A stretch of 52,321 nt of DNA from assembly GCA_015680685.1 (NCBI GenBank), contig MNCI01002042.1:824180-876500 (forward strand). The letters are read 5' to 3'. Source of the DNA: Gnetum montanum (taxonomy: Eukaryota > Streptophyta > Gnetopsida > Gnetales > Gnetaceae). Shown in pieces: positions 43,560 through 52,321 of this stretch (position 1 is its first letter; each line of letters starts with the position of its first letter). The notes beneath the pieces are model-generated. The model searched no databases and was not told the origin of the DNA. It saw only the letters and a list, made by a program, of their open reading frames with translations. The translations under genes were made by a program, and so were the position numbers.

Positions 43560-43870
43560 CTGTAAATGTATATTTGATTCAGCTCCCCTTTCCAAGGTAG
43601 CCACATATAAGAATAATCTATTGATATGTAATTGGACAAATTCTTACTCCAACTTCTAATCAACAAAAGATTATGTGAATCTGGTATATATGCTAATTCA
43701 ATAGTTATTCTACTTTTGATATGGAGTTCAAAAGAAATTTCTAATAAAACATTGGGTAGTTGATCCATAATCTTCACTCTAATTTTGTCTACTTGAACAA
43801 TATTTTTATTAGATTTTTCGAGGGTGAAACTAATTTTTTTGCATATAGACAATGACATAATAGTAGAGGT
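43560..43870 (-). pseudogene. Element C aspartic protease
   Basis: The minus-strand frame from 43858 reads ISFELHIKSRITIELAYIPD then LLLIRSWSKNLSNYISID and MWLPWKGELNQIYIYSE. The L-L-(G/I)-R-x-W and W-K-G-E patterns are the C-terminal half of Tat proteases. The active-site triad should lie just upstream of 43858, where the reading TIMSLSICKKISF is preceded by a VDSRATST-like stretch with frame changes; the triad may be D-S-R. The start is not clear. Confidence 0.65.
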
Positions 43871-45543
43871 AGCTCTAGAATCAACTAGACAATTGTGAAG
43901 ATACTTTTATTTTAACTTCATTGTCAATAGAAAATGAGTAGCTTTCTTGTCAGGAGTACAATCATAGCTAGTTTTTGTTATCTTATCAATGTTAGATACA
44001 TAGGTTAACTCAGACTCTCCAGCTCTCCTTTTATCTTTAATGAACTCTAAAGCCTTTCTTTGCTGCTCTGCTACCTGTAACAATTGATATATGCTAATAT
44101 GGCCTTTACATGTTTAAGATACTTAATCAAATCATATTCTCCATCTCTATAAAAGCCTGCTTTCTTCATCCATTTATTAAATAATTGATTTTGAGTCTCT
44201 CTTGGCTCAAAAACTTTTCTCTTAGTGGATGGATCAAAAATGACTTTTGAAGGCCTGGAAGTAGTTAATATTTCTTTTAATCATATATTATATCCATTTT
44301 CTTCATTGTTATTACACTATTCATCTAATGATATGTCCTCTTCAAAACTTGATAAAGAAGAAGTATCACTAGATCCATTATTAGAAGATCTGTTTGCATA
44401 ATAAACACTAGATAACTCATCATCAAATTGAATATCAAGAAAGTTGAACATAACAACATCACTCTCATTCTCATATTCTACTAACTTAGTATCTTTATGC
44501 TTATATTTTCTATTTTTTTATTTTTTTTATTTTAACTTTTGCAAAAGCTTTTTCACTACTTTGTTGGACAAGTCTCTCATTAACTGTCCTTTTTCAAATT
44601 CTTTGCTTGTAGATTCTTGCTCTGCCTTAATACAAGATGGCTCCATTAATGCTTTAAGTTAAGAAAAATCTTGCATAGGAATCATAAATTTCTCTTTTCT
44701 TTTTTGAGTTGGGATAATCTCTTCATTGTTCAAGTTTAGTTATTTTTCTAATTATGTAGCTTCATGAAAGTAGTCATTTAGTGAAATCAAGTTTAGAGTT
44801 CTTTTCAACCAAATTGAAATATTGGGATTCACAACCTTAAGATAAGTATCTCTAAGCATTTCATCTGATGGTCTATATTGTCTTTGAAAGAGCCCACAAA
44901 TTTGTTGAAACTTAATGTTGAAATCTCTAATTGACTCTTTAATCCCTTACTTAGCTTGTACTAACCCATAGTATAGTTGTTGTTGATCCAATTGATTTTC
45001 AAACTAGGCCAAGAAAATATTTTTCAAATCATCCCAACTTGTGATACTATTGCTTGGAAAGTTTCAATATCAAATTTGAGCCATATCCTTTAAATTTGCT
45101 ACAAACAACCTACAGGCTTTATCTTGGTATTCAATATTCACAAGAGCTAAAGCTAATTCAAATAGATGAATATACTCTTCAGTCAAGTAAGCTTTTCCAA
45201 AAATAAAAGGCTTAGGCAAGTATTTGTAAATTTCCTTAGGAATATCTTTATAGTTTTGAAATCCTAATGGTGTAATTCTTTGCTAAGGATTAACTGGTAA
45301 TGGATTTTCCATCCTACTATAATTCCCTTTCATTTTTGAACTCTTATACTTATTTGGTTGTCTCTTATAGACTAATAAACTAGATAGAAGAGGTGATCTT
45401 CTTATTCTTTTATTTTTTACTCCACTACTTGTTCTAAACTCAAGAACCTTCTTCTATTCTTCTTCTGATGAATAATCAGTCTTATAATAAAACAATTCTT
45501 TAGAACCTTTGAAATCTTCCAAATTATTAGTTTGTTTGGTCAT
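43871..45543 (-). pseudogene. Element C gag, broken
   Basis: The likely start is the ATG at 45543 (MTKQTNNLEDFKGSKELF), a short distance after the PBS. The gag domain (about 45240-44780) reads ALALVNIEYQDKACRLFVAN, SITSWDDLKNIFLA, QLYYGLVQAK and IRDFNIKFQQICGLFQRQ, the retrotransposon gag pattern. Downstream parts are acidic and Ser-rich (SSVYYANRSSNNGSSDTSSL) and then RETQNQLFNKWMKKAGFY. I see no clear zinc knuckle. At least eight stops. Confidence 0.75.
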
Positions 45544-45570
45544 GAACCCAAAATAGTATTTAATTTCTTA

Positions 45571-45757
45571 AGCCCTCCTAGTAACAAAAGAACTGTTGGT
45601 ATGCTAGGACTATTGATCTCTTTGAATAGATTATTAACTTATGAACATAGGTGATAAAATTTTATGCCCTCCTTCTAGCACCAAAAGAACTTTTTGCTAG
45701 GATTATCAGGCTTATAAACTTAGGTGACAAATTGCCCTCCTTCTAATGTCAAAATAA
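45571..45757 (-). repeat. Element C PBS in three tandem copies
   Basis: The minus strand has the PBS next to the LTR, TGACATTAGAAGGAGGGCAA (45748-45730), then TGGTGCTAGAAGGAGGGCAT (45683-45664) and TTACTAGGAGGGCTT (45584-45570). Each is preceded by AGTT(A/C)TTTTG and by a few bases resembling the LTR end (the outermost by CCAACA). Element D has TGGCGCTAAAAGGAGGGCC at its PBS. So the LTR-end/PBS junction has been repeated with a period of about 70-95 bp. Confidence 0.7.
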
Positions 45758-45758
45758 C

Positions 45759-48723
45759 TATTAGTGACTATTTGGGATCGGACCACCAACATTGTGAGGC
45801 CTTCAGGTCTTGTGACCTTCAGGTTCATAGGAGACGAAGGTGTTCTTCAAACAGGGTTTAAGTGCTTGTTGGTCTCTGGTAACACCAAGGCCTAGATACC
45901 TTCAAATAGACTCAATAGTTATGAAAAAAACTAATCATGAGTATGTGTTTGTTGTTGTGAAAGTTGAAATGGTTGGGTTGTGTATGAAACTATAATTGGC
46001 TATCATAAAAGAAATTCAACTAACTTTGTGAAATACTGTGAGTTGTTAAAGGTTTCCATTTTGTCCAATCACTTAGTTTATATAGTCCCTATAGTATGTT
46101 ACTTGTAACATAAAATTTTGCAAAAATGTTTGAGCACAATTCTGCCAATCTACTCCTAATTTTCCCTAGAGAGAAAGTCCACAAGAAAACTAGGAATAGA
46201 GAAAGATTCAATGGAATTTAGAAAAAGAAAGAAAAGAAAGTAGATTTGTGTGTAATCTCAAATATTTAAGTAAGATAAAATGACACGAGAAAACACTTCA
46301 CAATAAAGCTATTTCAATTCAATCTAACTACAAATTATTCAAACCCTTTGAGCTTAATAAGCAATTTCATAAAAGACAATCTTATTAGACTAGCAAAAAT
46401 GCTATGGAAATGACAAAGTACTAGCTTCTATTTTGGTTAGTTAATAGTTGTCAAGAATTTCATTCAATAGAGCTTTCAAAAAAAATTTAACAATTTCAAG
46501 ATTGAAATACCAAGGGAATACACTTTAAAATAATGAAGCTATTTTAGTTGTCTTAAAATACCAAAGATTTTCCTAGATTCTCTATGCTCAAAATAGGCAA
46601 TTTTGTTAAGAAATTACTATTAAATTGCTCTAAAGGCTTTTCAACAACATAAGCTCTTTTATGATAAAGCTTAATAAAAGCATAATATTTTGAAAAAATA
46701 GAGCTATAAAAGCAACCTAAAAAAATCCCATAATTAAATGCTAAGCATGATACTATCTAACCATTAGCTAAGCAACTAAAACAAAATGGGAAGAAATGAA
46801 TTCATAGAATTTAAACCAATTAGCTGAATTGATGTCTTTAGTAAGCCATCTTATAATCTTTAATATTCTTTTAAGTTTCTTCTTCCACAATATCCCCCAT
46901 TCTACCTTTGAAGGACCTTTTATAGTGACCTTAGGGTAGTTACAATAATCATGAAAAGTTAAGGGTATTACAAATGTTTGGGAATATTAATTTATAACCA
47001 TCCTAGAAGTTATAACTTTTATAGGATGTTATTAGAAATTTGAGCTATGGTTGCTCAGTGTTTTCTTGGTAACAAATATCATGGAGATTACCATAAGAAG
47101 TTACAAAAACTAGAGAAATATATGCCAAATCTAGTAAGTGTCTCATAAGAGACTACAAATATCAAGGAGAATTAATTATAACTTCATATGGGAATTTTTC
47201 AAAAATCGAGTTATACTTATCGTACACTCATAAATCCTTCTTTCCTAATCCATAAGCCCTACCCAACTTTAAGGTTTTGCAATATATATATATATATATA
47301 TATATTTAAGAAAATATTATTAGGGACTCATGGCCTTAACATCGTGTTTATTAACATGTTTATATAAAATGTGTAATCATTGTAAGGCATGTTCGTTTTC
47401 CAGGGCCTTAATACCATGCATCATGTCACCCTCTTCCCATGTTTGGAGGAAACTTTTCCATTTGTTGTGCCCTTCTTAACTTTGATGTCATTTCTACCAA
47501 GAAAACACATATGCTCTCTAGCCCTTCATCGATGGAGTCTTGCAGTTGCATCATCGTCACCTTCGTTGCCATGTTACTGCCATATCCATTATTGATAATA
47601 ACTCTGCCTAAGCTGCAGGTGTTGTTGTTGGGTTCTGACATGATCCAGTCAGGAGAGGCTACACATTTCTTTGTCATTGCAGTCTTGACTGATAGATTAT
47701 TTCTAGCTTCACCTCCATTGCAGGGGTTTTGATGTCATCTCTATCAACCCTAACTCTGTTTTAAACCTTAGAACAAATATTGTCCAATCATTGTGGCTCA
47801 TTTACAAATTCATGGTGCCCTGCACCTGAGTCTAGGCTTTTAAATTTTGATTAATGTTTAAATATATTTTTGTTTCGCTCAAATTTTGATGAGTGCCATT
47901 AATTTTTTTGAATGAGAAATATTTCTTAGGGTTTTGTATTTTCCAAATCTCAATGTTGCTTATTTGAAACAGTCTGGTGACAGGTTTTCACTATTCCACA
48001 AATACCCATCTTTCTTTTTCTCTAAGATGTAATTTCTGTTTGTGGTAACTTGAGTTTTTGTTGTTTATTTCAAAATACTAGATGATGCTCTCATGATTTT
48101 TCACAAATATTTGTGAATTTGCGAAGGCTTTTGTTAAACTCTCCACTCCCTTGTCATCAAATCCCAAAATCTTATGCAGTGGACAATGTAAAAAGTTATT
48201 TGTAGATAATGGCAATTAGAAAAATTAAGTAGCATTCCATGTTTTTCATAACTCTGTGAAGTTTTCTTTTATTGCCCATATGATTATTTGCTCTCTGTAA
48301 CTAGCAGGTTCCAAAGTATCTTCTAAATTCACAATGTTTCAGCTTCCAAAAGATATATTCATGTTTTAAAACTTCAAATAAAGGTGAATGATTACTAGTA
48401 CCTCTACTATCTACCACTTAGCCATTTGATTAGAATGAGCAACTATAGTATTACTGTCCTTCTCCTTACAAAGGCTATTACTCATGACAATGAGAAGTCA
48501 ACATAGAAATCAAGTTCCACCGATTATAAAAGTAGACATACTACTTGCTCATTAACATGTTAATATACTTTCATTTTACAGATAAAGTAGCTAAAATCCC
48601 ATGAACTTTTACCCTTTTCTACTTTTATTCTATCTTACATCCACCAATAATATTTGAGTTTTAATAAAACCTAAACATTAATTCATAAATTCTGCTCCAT
48701 AAGATGGCTTAAATGTGTTAACA
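45759..48723 (-). repeat. Element C 5' LTR (about 2.96 kb)
   Basis: It aligns end to end with 8585-11535. The minus-strand start is TGTTAACAC at 48723, the end CTAATA at 45759 beside the PBS. A TA run at 47283-47305 is longer than in the partner. It would hold the element's promoter. Confidence 0.8.
47426..47677 (-). other. Short open frame in the C 5' LTR (partner of 10280-10492)
   Basis: The 83-residue frame starts MTKKCVASPDW and contains EPNNNTCSLGRVIINNGYG and MQLQDSIDEGLESICVFLVE, then KLRRAQQMEKFPPNMGRG. It is longer than the copy in the other LTR because that one has a stop after LSKA. No known domain. Confidence 0.3.
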
Positions 48724-49081
48724 CATAGGTGTTGTAGCTTCAAGGTCAATGATGTTGTGCATTTGTCAATGTGCTTTAAACTTGCTTGTGAGATGATATT
48801 TTAGTTCTAGGTTCTTGGAGAGTCTCTTTATCAGTTGTGTCTTGCATTGAGAACAACCATTATGTGGTTGTAAAGCCTCATGCTCTGCAGCATCTTTTGA
48901 GTGTTTCAAGAGGTTTTAGATGATTTGTCCATTTTAGAAGCCTTGTCGTAATCTTCTCTTTGAATAATTAAAGAGATCTAGTTTTCCCATTTTCTAGAAA
49001 ATTACCTATCTATTCATAATATCTAGATTTAGTATTCGAAGGTGATTTTAATATTGGAGTGAACCTACTCCAAAGAAGATA

Positions 49082-49402
49082 TTAAATAAGGAGTTTTCAA
49101 AATCAAAACTAACTCATCCAATCCTCTAGATACTTGGGGGTGTTAGAACATGAAATAATTGAAACATATGTACACCCTAATAATTATAGAAGTTTATAAA
49201 TTAGTGCTACCTAGTAGAATCAAACCTATGACCTAGGGTTACTAGGCCAAGACCTATACCACTAGGCTAACACCTCATTATTATGCTACCAACCCTCAAT
49301 TTCCTTGTCTCAAAAGAAGAAGAAGTTGAGAAAGAAGAAGATAAAATTTTAAATAAGGATTTGTCAAAATCAAAACTAACTCATCCAATCCTCTAGATAC
49401 TT
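49082..49402. repeat. 54-bp direct repeat flanking a 213-bp insert
   Basis: 49082-49135 and 49349-49402 share TTAAATAAGG and then AAAATCAAAACTAACTCATC to GATACTT, with few differences near the start. Between them lie a minus-strand tRNA-like unit (49205-49276) and a plus-strand SINE 3' end. The repeat is long for a target duplication, so a local duplication or a tiny terminal-repeat element is also possible. Confidence 0.65.
49205..49276 (-). mobile_element. tRNA-derived SINE head or tRNA pseudogene
   Basis: The minus strand has TAGCCTAGTGG (49269-49259), an exact match to the A-box consensus, and GGTTTGATTCT (49226-49216), two changes from the B box, 32 nt apart. It is not a folded, functional tRNA that I can identify. 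The plus-strand sequence that follows (49283-49318) is the SINE 3' end CTACCAACCCTCAATTTCCT with TTGTCTCAAAAG. Confidence 0.55.
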
Positions 49403-50299
49403 AACTATATAAATTTTTTGAGCTTAAGGTAATATCACTAGAAAAATGCCTTTAGGCTAGTGTGTATAGGGTGATAGTATTAGGCTTTGAACCTAGTACA
49501 TTTGGGTGCAAAGTATACAAACTACAACTCCTTACAAATAGGTATTTTAGATTAGGGATTGTTGGAATTAAAACTAAGGGTTAGGTGAGGGTGTTGGACT
49601 CCAAAAATAAAATATATTATAAAGAAAATATTCAAAAAATAATAACAAAAGAGTGCTAAATAGAAATGAAACTTGAGCACATAAAAGTAAAAACCAAATA
49701 TTTTTGGGAATGCATTTTTAATTTTTCATTCTTATAACCGATCCTTAAAAACCTCCCCTCTAGAGTAAGAAAAGGATCAAACCTTACCCTCTTTCAAAGC
49801 ATCCTCTTGGATTTTCCCTTCCTACTAAAGGCTTCCTATAAATGAGAGTGATATATATATATATATATTTAGGAATGTTGCTAATACATGAGTTATTGAA
49901 TGATGTCACCTTGAGATGATAAAGGAAGAACATTAGTTGGATCATGATTCAACTCAAAAGATATTTTTGACAATGCTAATGTAAGAGATAGAAGTTGATG
50001 GGAGATTAGCTTAAATTGATATGAGGCTTGGTATGGTTTTAGAGAAGTCTAAAGATGTTATGCCAAGTGGATAGTCAAAGTGAAGGATTGACGATCATAA
50101 TTGAAACTAAAATTTTATTACATCTATAAACCCTCTAGATCTATTGGATAGTTTAGATATATACACTATAATTTTTGAAAACATCATTAAGAAAATTATT
50201 AATTGTTCTTAGTAATATTTGAAATAAATCAATGAAATTTGCAACTATAATATCCCATCTATGTCTAATTGTTGCCAAGAATAGCCTCTTCTCAGCATC

Positions 50300-50775
50300 A
50301 CCCTTATAACATACACTACTATAGTTAGAAGAATTGAAAAAATAGTTAGAGAGATTAATGAAGAAAGGATATCTCAGATTGTCTAAGTTCTTGTATGGAG
50401 CCCATATATTGTTTATGAAGAAAGGTGATGGTAGTTTGAGATTGTATTCAAAAATTTTCTTAATAAGAACATAACCAAGAATAAATATCTAGTTCCTTTA
50501 GTGTTTGACTTACTTGATTAGTTGACTAGGCTCATGTGTTCTCTTAGCTAAACCTTAATTAAAGATATTACCAAGTGTGCATTACTAAAAAAAGATGAGG
50601 AGAAGATGACATGCGTAACATAATATGGATCATATGAGTCCATGATGATGTTCTTTATTCTGATCCTTTAACCATTTTCACATCAATGAATAAAATATTT
50701 TGGGAGTTTCTAAACAAGTTTTTTGTTGTTTATTTTGATGGTTTCTTTGTTTGTTCTAGCTTTATGATAAAATAG
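50300..50775 (+). pseudogene. Decayed chromovirus-like gypsy RT fragment
   Basis: Reading the plus strand with several frame changes gives GYLRLSKFLYGAHILFMKKG and DGSLRLYS, VPLVFDLLD-LTRLMCS, KKDEEKMTCVT-YGSYES and MNKIFWEFLNKFFVVYFDGF. This parallels the chromovirus RT series SKAPYGAPVLFQKKKDGSLR, GDEPKTTCVTRYGSYE and MNKIF-x-x-(Y/F)-L-(D/N)-KF-VVY-(L/F)-D. The YxDD box reads YFDG. Only RT is recognisable; I find no LTRs. It differs clearly from the RTs of B and C. Confidence 0.65.
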
Positions 50776-50830
50776 CTTTAGCATTTAGGGTTAGTATGTT
50801 TAAAGTTACAAGAAAAAGGGACTGTCATTT

Positions 50831-50868
50831 GGAGTGATGGTAAGGTGCTCATTTTTCAATTCAAAGAC
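50831..50868 (+). mobile_element. SINE-like fragment cut by element E
   Basis: TGGAGTGATGGTAAGGTGCT and then TTTTTCAATTCAAAGAC match the head of the unit at 5562-5510 (minus). The match breaks off exactly where the E LTR begins (TGATGAG at 50869), so E probably inserted here. Confidence 0.5.
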
Positions 50869-50895
50869 TGATGAGACGCGACCTGCATGTGCCGC

Positions 50896-51009
50896 AATAT
50901 CACATCCCATGCAATATCGCGTACGCGATATCGCGTCTTCTCCTGCGANACGTACGTGATATCGCGTCTTCTCCTGCGATATCGCGGTCCGCCGCCATAT
51001 CTATAAATA
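50896..51009 (+). promoter_or_regulatory. Element E LTR promoter with CGCGATATCGCG palindromes
   Basis: GATATC sits in CGCGATATCGCG (50924-50935), GTGATATCGC (50956-50965) and GCGATATCGC (50976-50985), with two AATATC variants before. The TATA box CTATAAATAAGAGGC starts at 51001. Same layout as in A and B. Confidence 0.65.
50920..50979. other. 29-bp direct repeat around a single N (likely assembly join)
   Basis: 50920-50948 and 50951-50979 differ at one base and flank the N at 50949. Probably unmerged contig ends, so the number of GATATC sites here is uncertain by one. Confidence 0.7.
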
Positions 51010-51256
51010 AGAGGCGGCACTCCCTTCATTTCCCAATCCTGGCTAGAAGTAGCGAAGCTTTGGTAGATTGATCACTCCAGAGTTAGAATTTTTCCCATGT
51101 GCCCGCAGTAGGAGTCCTAGAGTGAACAGCTCTTTATTCGAGCAGCTTGTAGCCTGAACCCAAGTTTTGTACGGTAATAAAGACGAACTTGATTAGATAA
51201 ACCTTGCAGCACGTGGTTTCATTTATTGTTGTTTATTTACTGCTTTCCTAGTGCGC

Positions 51257-51405
51257 ACAAGTACGACTTGATTACGAGCGTCTACGGACGTGTACGGCTA
51301 GTCAAGGAATCGGCTACTCATTGCTAGGCTAGAACAGGTGATAAGTACGACTTAGTTACGAACACCCACAGGTGTGTATGGCTAGCTAAGGAATCGGCTG
51401 CTTAT
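51257..51405 (+). repeat. 84-bp imperfect tandem duplication in the E LTR
   Basis: AAGTACGACTTGATTACGAG (51259) and AAGTACGACTTAGTTACGAA (51343) begin two units that both run to AAGGAATCGGCT and CTCAT or CTTAT. The A LTR appears to have a single unit. Confidence 0.7.
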
Positions 51406-51832
51406 CACACTTAAGCTAAATAGGTGCCTCAGTACGACCACTTCGAGCACTTGCATTACGTGTGGTGATCCCAGTAACGATTAGCATTTGGTAAGCCACA
51501 GTTGCATAGTTCAGGGTGTGTCCGGTAAGTGGGAACGGATGGTGACGCTAGTTAATTTAGACTTAGGACAGTAGTTAGAGTTAGCTTAGTTTCTCAACCC
51601 TTCCCTCTGATAGCATAGAAGGTAAACCGAAAAATACCAAAAAAATCACATACCTCAGACTTGCTTAACCATACACCGTGACACTTACAAGCAAGCCTGG
51701 GAAGACAACGAACGATTAACCCCAAGTGTCTCTTTTGGTTTTAAGGCTTTTAGTCTACGGAGTTCGACCGGATTTCGCGTGTACTCTCGTTTTCATATGG
51801 TTGAGTGTAGGGGTACCTCGCCACTCATCATT

Positions 51833-51853
51833 GGCGTTGTTGCCGGGGATTAA
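51833..51853 (+). promoter_or_regulatory. Element E primer binding site (tRNA-Asp type)
   Basis: TGGCGTTGTTGCCGGGGAT follows one base after the LTR. It differs from the tRNA-Asp complement TGGCGCCGTTGCCGGGGAT only by two C-to-T changes. Confidence 0.8.
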
Positions 51854-51976
51854 GTGTTTTTTCTCCAATTGAACATAAGGGATATCACTCACATCGTTGT
51901 GAGCCTAAAATGAACCTTAGGGTTAATCAGTTAATCAAGAACATAAATAACGGTGAAAATTAGCACACCATTAGAA

Positions 51977-52321
51977 ATGGCTTCTTCTCATGCAATCAAC
52001 TCACCTAAGGACCATACAGGAGAAAGTCAGGATCATACGCATAACCGAAATCAACCATGTCCTCAACAATCCAAAGTCACATATACTCATCCCAATGAGT
52101 ATGTGCCAGATTTTACTTTTATCCTCCATTAGGACGAACAGTTCCGCTGGAGAGATTCGGTTGGTAATATAGTTTTGCCACCAGATCGATCCGTTCCGAA
52201 CATGCTCCTCCGTGAATTGGCACAGATTGGCATGCAGGACTTATTCGCTAAATATGTTGCTGGAATATATCGCATAAGGGATTATCGTCCCACAAATGCC
52301 CAACGTATTCGGGACGAAAGG
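51977..52321 (+). pseudogene. Element E gag (N-terminal part)
   Basis: The ATG at 51977 starts MASSHAINSPKDHTGESQ; YTHPNEYVPDFTFILH follows, then a TAG at 52130 and on with DEQFRWRDSVGNIVLPPDRS, VPNMLLRELAQIGMQDLFAK. It matches the starts of A (YTHLNEYIPNFTFILH) and B (VHPNEYVPKFTFILH). The stop replaces a Gln codon seen in A and B, a simple C-to-T change. The window ends inside the gene. Confidence 0.75.

Larger units (their letters stand above)
8585..48723 (-). mobile_element. Element C: outer Tat-like Ty3/gypsy element, split by B and D
   Basis: Two direct repeats of about 2.95 kb (8585-11535 and 45759-48723) bracket minus-strand gag, PR, RNase H, RT, RNase H and integrase (45543-40166). 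Read on the minus strand, each LTR starts TGTTGACAC or TGTTAACAC and ends CCAACA or CTAATA. A purine-rich PPT precedes the left LTR, and a PBS-like sequence follows the right LTR. Flanking pentamers are CAAAG (8580-8584) and CATAG (48724-48728), 4 of 5 matching, as an aged target duplication would be. Element B interrupts it between 12355 and 39706. Without the insertions it would be about 12.8 kb. Confidence 0.8.
48724..50230. other. AT-rich spacer with tRNA-like and repeat pieces
   Basis: No gene recognised. It contains the 54-bp direct repeat, the tRNA-like unit and SINE tail listed separately, a (TA)n run at 49851-49868, and a second B-box-like GGTTCAAAGCC (minus, near 49500). Origin is likely old transposon sequence. 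Confidence 0.5.
50869..51832 (+). repeat. Element E 5' LTR (964 bp)
   Basis: It starts TGATGAG and ends CTCATCA, a perfect 7-bp inverted terminal repeat, next to the PBS. It carries GATATC palindromes (50927, 50958, 50978) upstream of a TATA box (51002), AATAAA at 51176 and an 84-bp tandem duplication in U5. The single N at 50949 is flanked by a 29-bp repeat. Without these two duplications its length would be close to the A and B LTRs. Confidence 0.8.
50869..52321 (+). mobile_element. Element E: 5' end of an Athila-like element
   Basis: 5' LTR, PBS and gag start on the plus strand; it runs off the right edge. LTR and gag match A and B. It is the best preserved of the three as far as it can be seen, with one stop in the first 115 gag codons. 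Confidence 0.85.

Noticed and set aside
49205-49276. A functional tRNA gene
   Set aside because: The A and B boxes are good, but I cannot form a complete cloverleaf with a clear anticodon and acceptor stem, and SINE sequence lies next to it.

Overview
The window is repeat-dense DNA from a large plant genome. I found no intact host gene, no rRNA gene and no functional tRNA gene. Almost everything recognisable is a decayed Ty3/gypsy LTR retrotransposon of the Athila-like or Tat-like lineage, with tRNA-derived SINE-like units and AT-rich spacer. Old, slowly removed insertions, nesting and this lineage mix suggest a large-genome seed plant, plausibly a gymnosperm. That is inference; nothing here identifies a species.

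Layout. (1) 1-3899: 5' part of an Athila-like element on the minus strand (element A: PR, gag, tRNA-Asp-type PBS, 5' LTR). (2) 3900-8584: AT-rich spacer with three SINE-like units, one inserted in another with a 19-bp target duplication, then a cluster of ten GAGACA/TGTCTC hexamers at 8007-8302. (3) 8585-48723: a three-level nest. Outermost is element C, a minus-strand Tat-like element with roughly 2.95-kb LTRs (8585-11535 and 45759-48723), a PPT, a PBS and near-matching 5-bp flanks. In its 3' internal region sits element B (12355-39706), a minus-strand Athila-like element of the same family as A. In the PR-proximal part of B sits element D (18538-35965), a plus-strand Tat-like element with a perfect TAGTT target duplication. 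(4) 48724-50868: AT-rich spacer with tRNA-like/SINE pieces, a 54-bp direct repeat and a decayed chromovirus-like reverse transcriptase. (5) 50869-52321: 5' LTR, PBS and gag start of another Athila-like element (E) on the plus strand, facing A.

All retroelement coding regions are broken by stops and frameshifts. D also lacks the catalytic core of its reverse transcriptase. The most unusual content lies between PR and RT of D (about 25.7-29.8 kb): an antisense, apparently intron-containing gene with a TATA-like promoter, good GT-AG sites and an FCP1/NLI-type HAD phosphatase-like exon, followed downstream by a region resembling plant transposon-associated proteins. The two Tat-like elements carry their extra RNase H on opposite sides of RT: before it in C, after it in D.

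Assembly caveats: a 330-N gap lies in a B LTR (12570-12899), and three single Ns (18577, 30890, 50949) are each flanked by a near-perfect direct repeat, which looks like unmerged contig overlap rather than biology.
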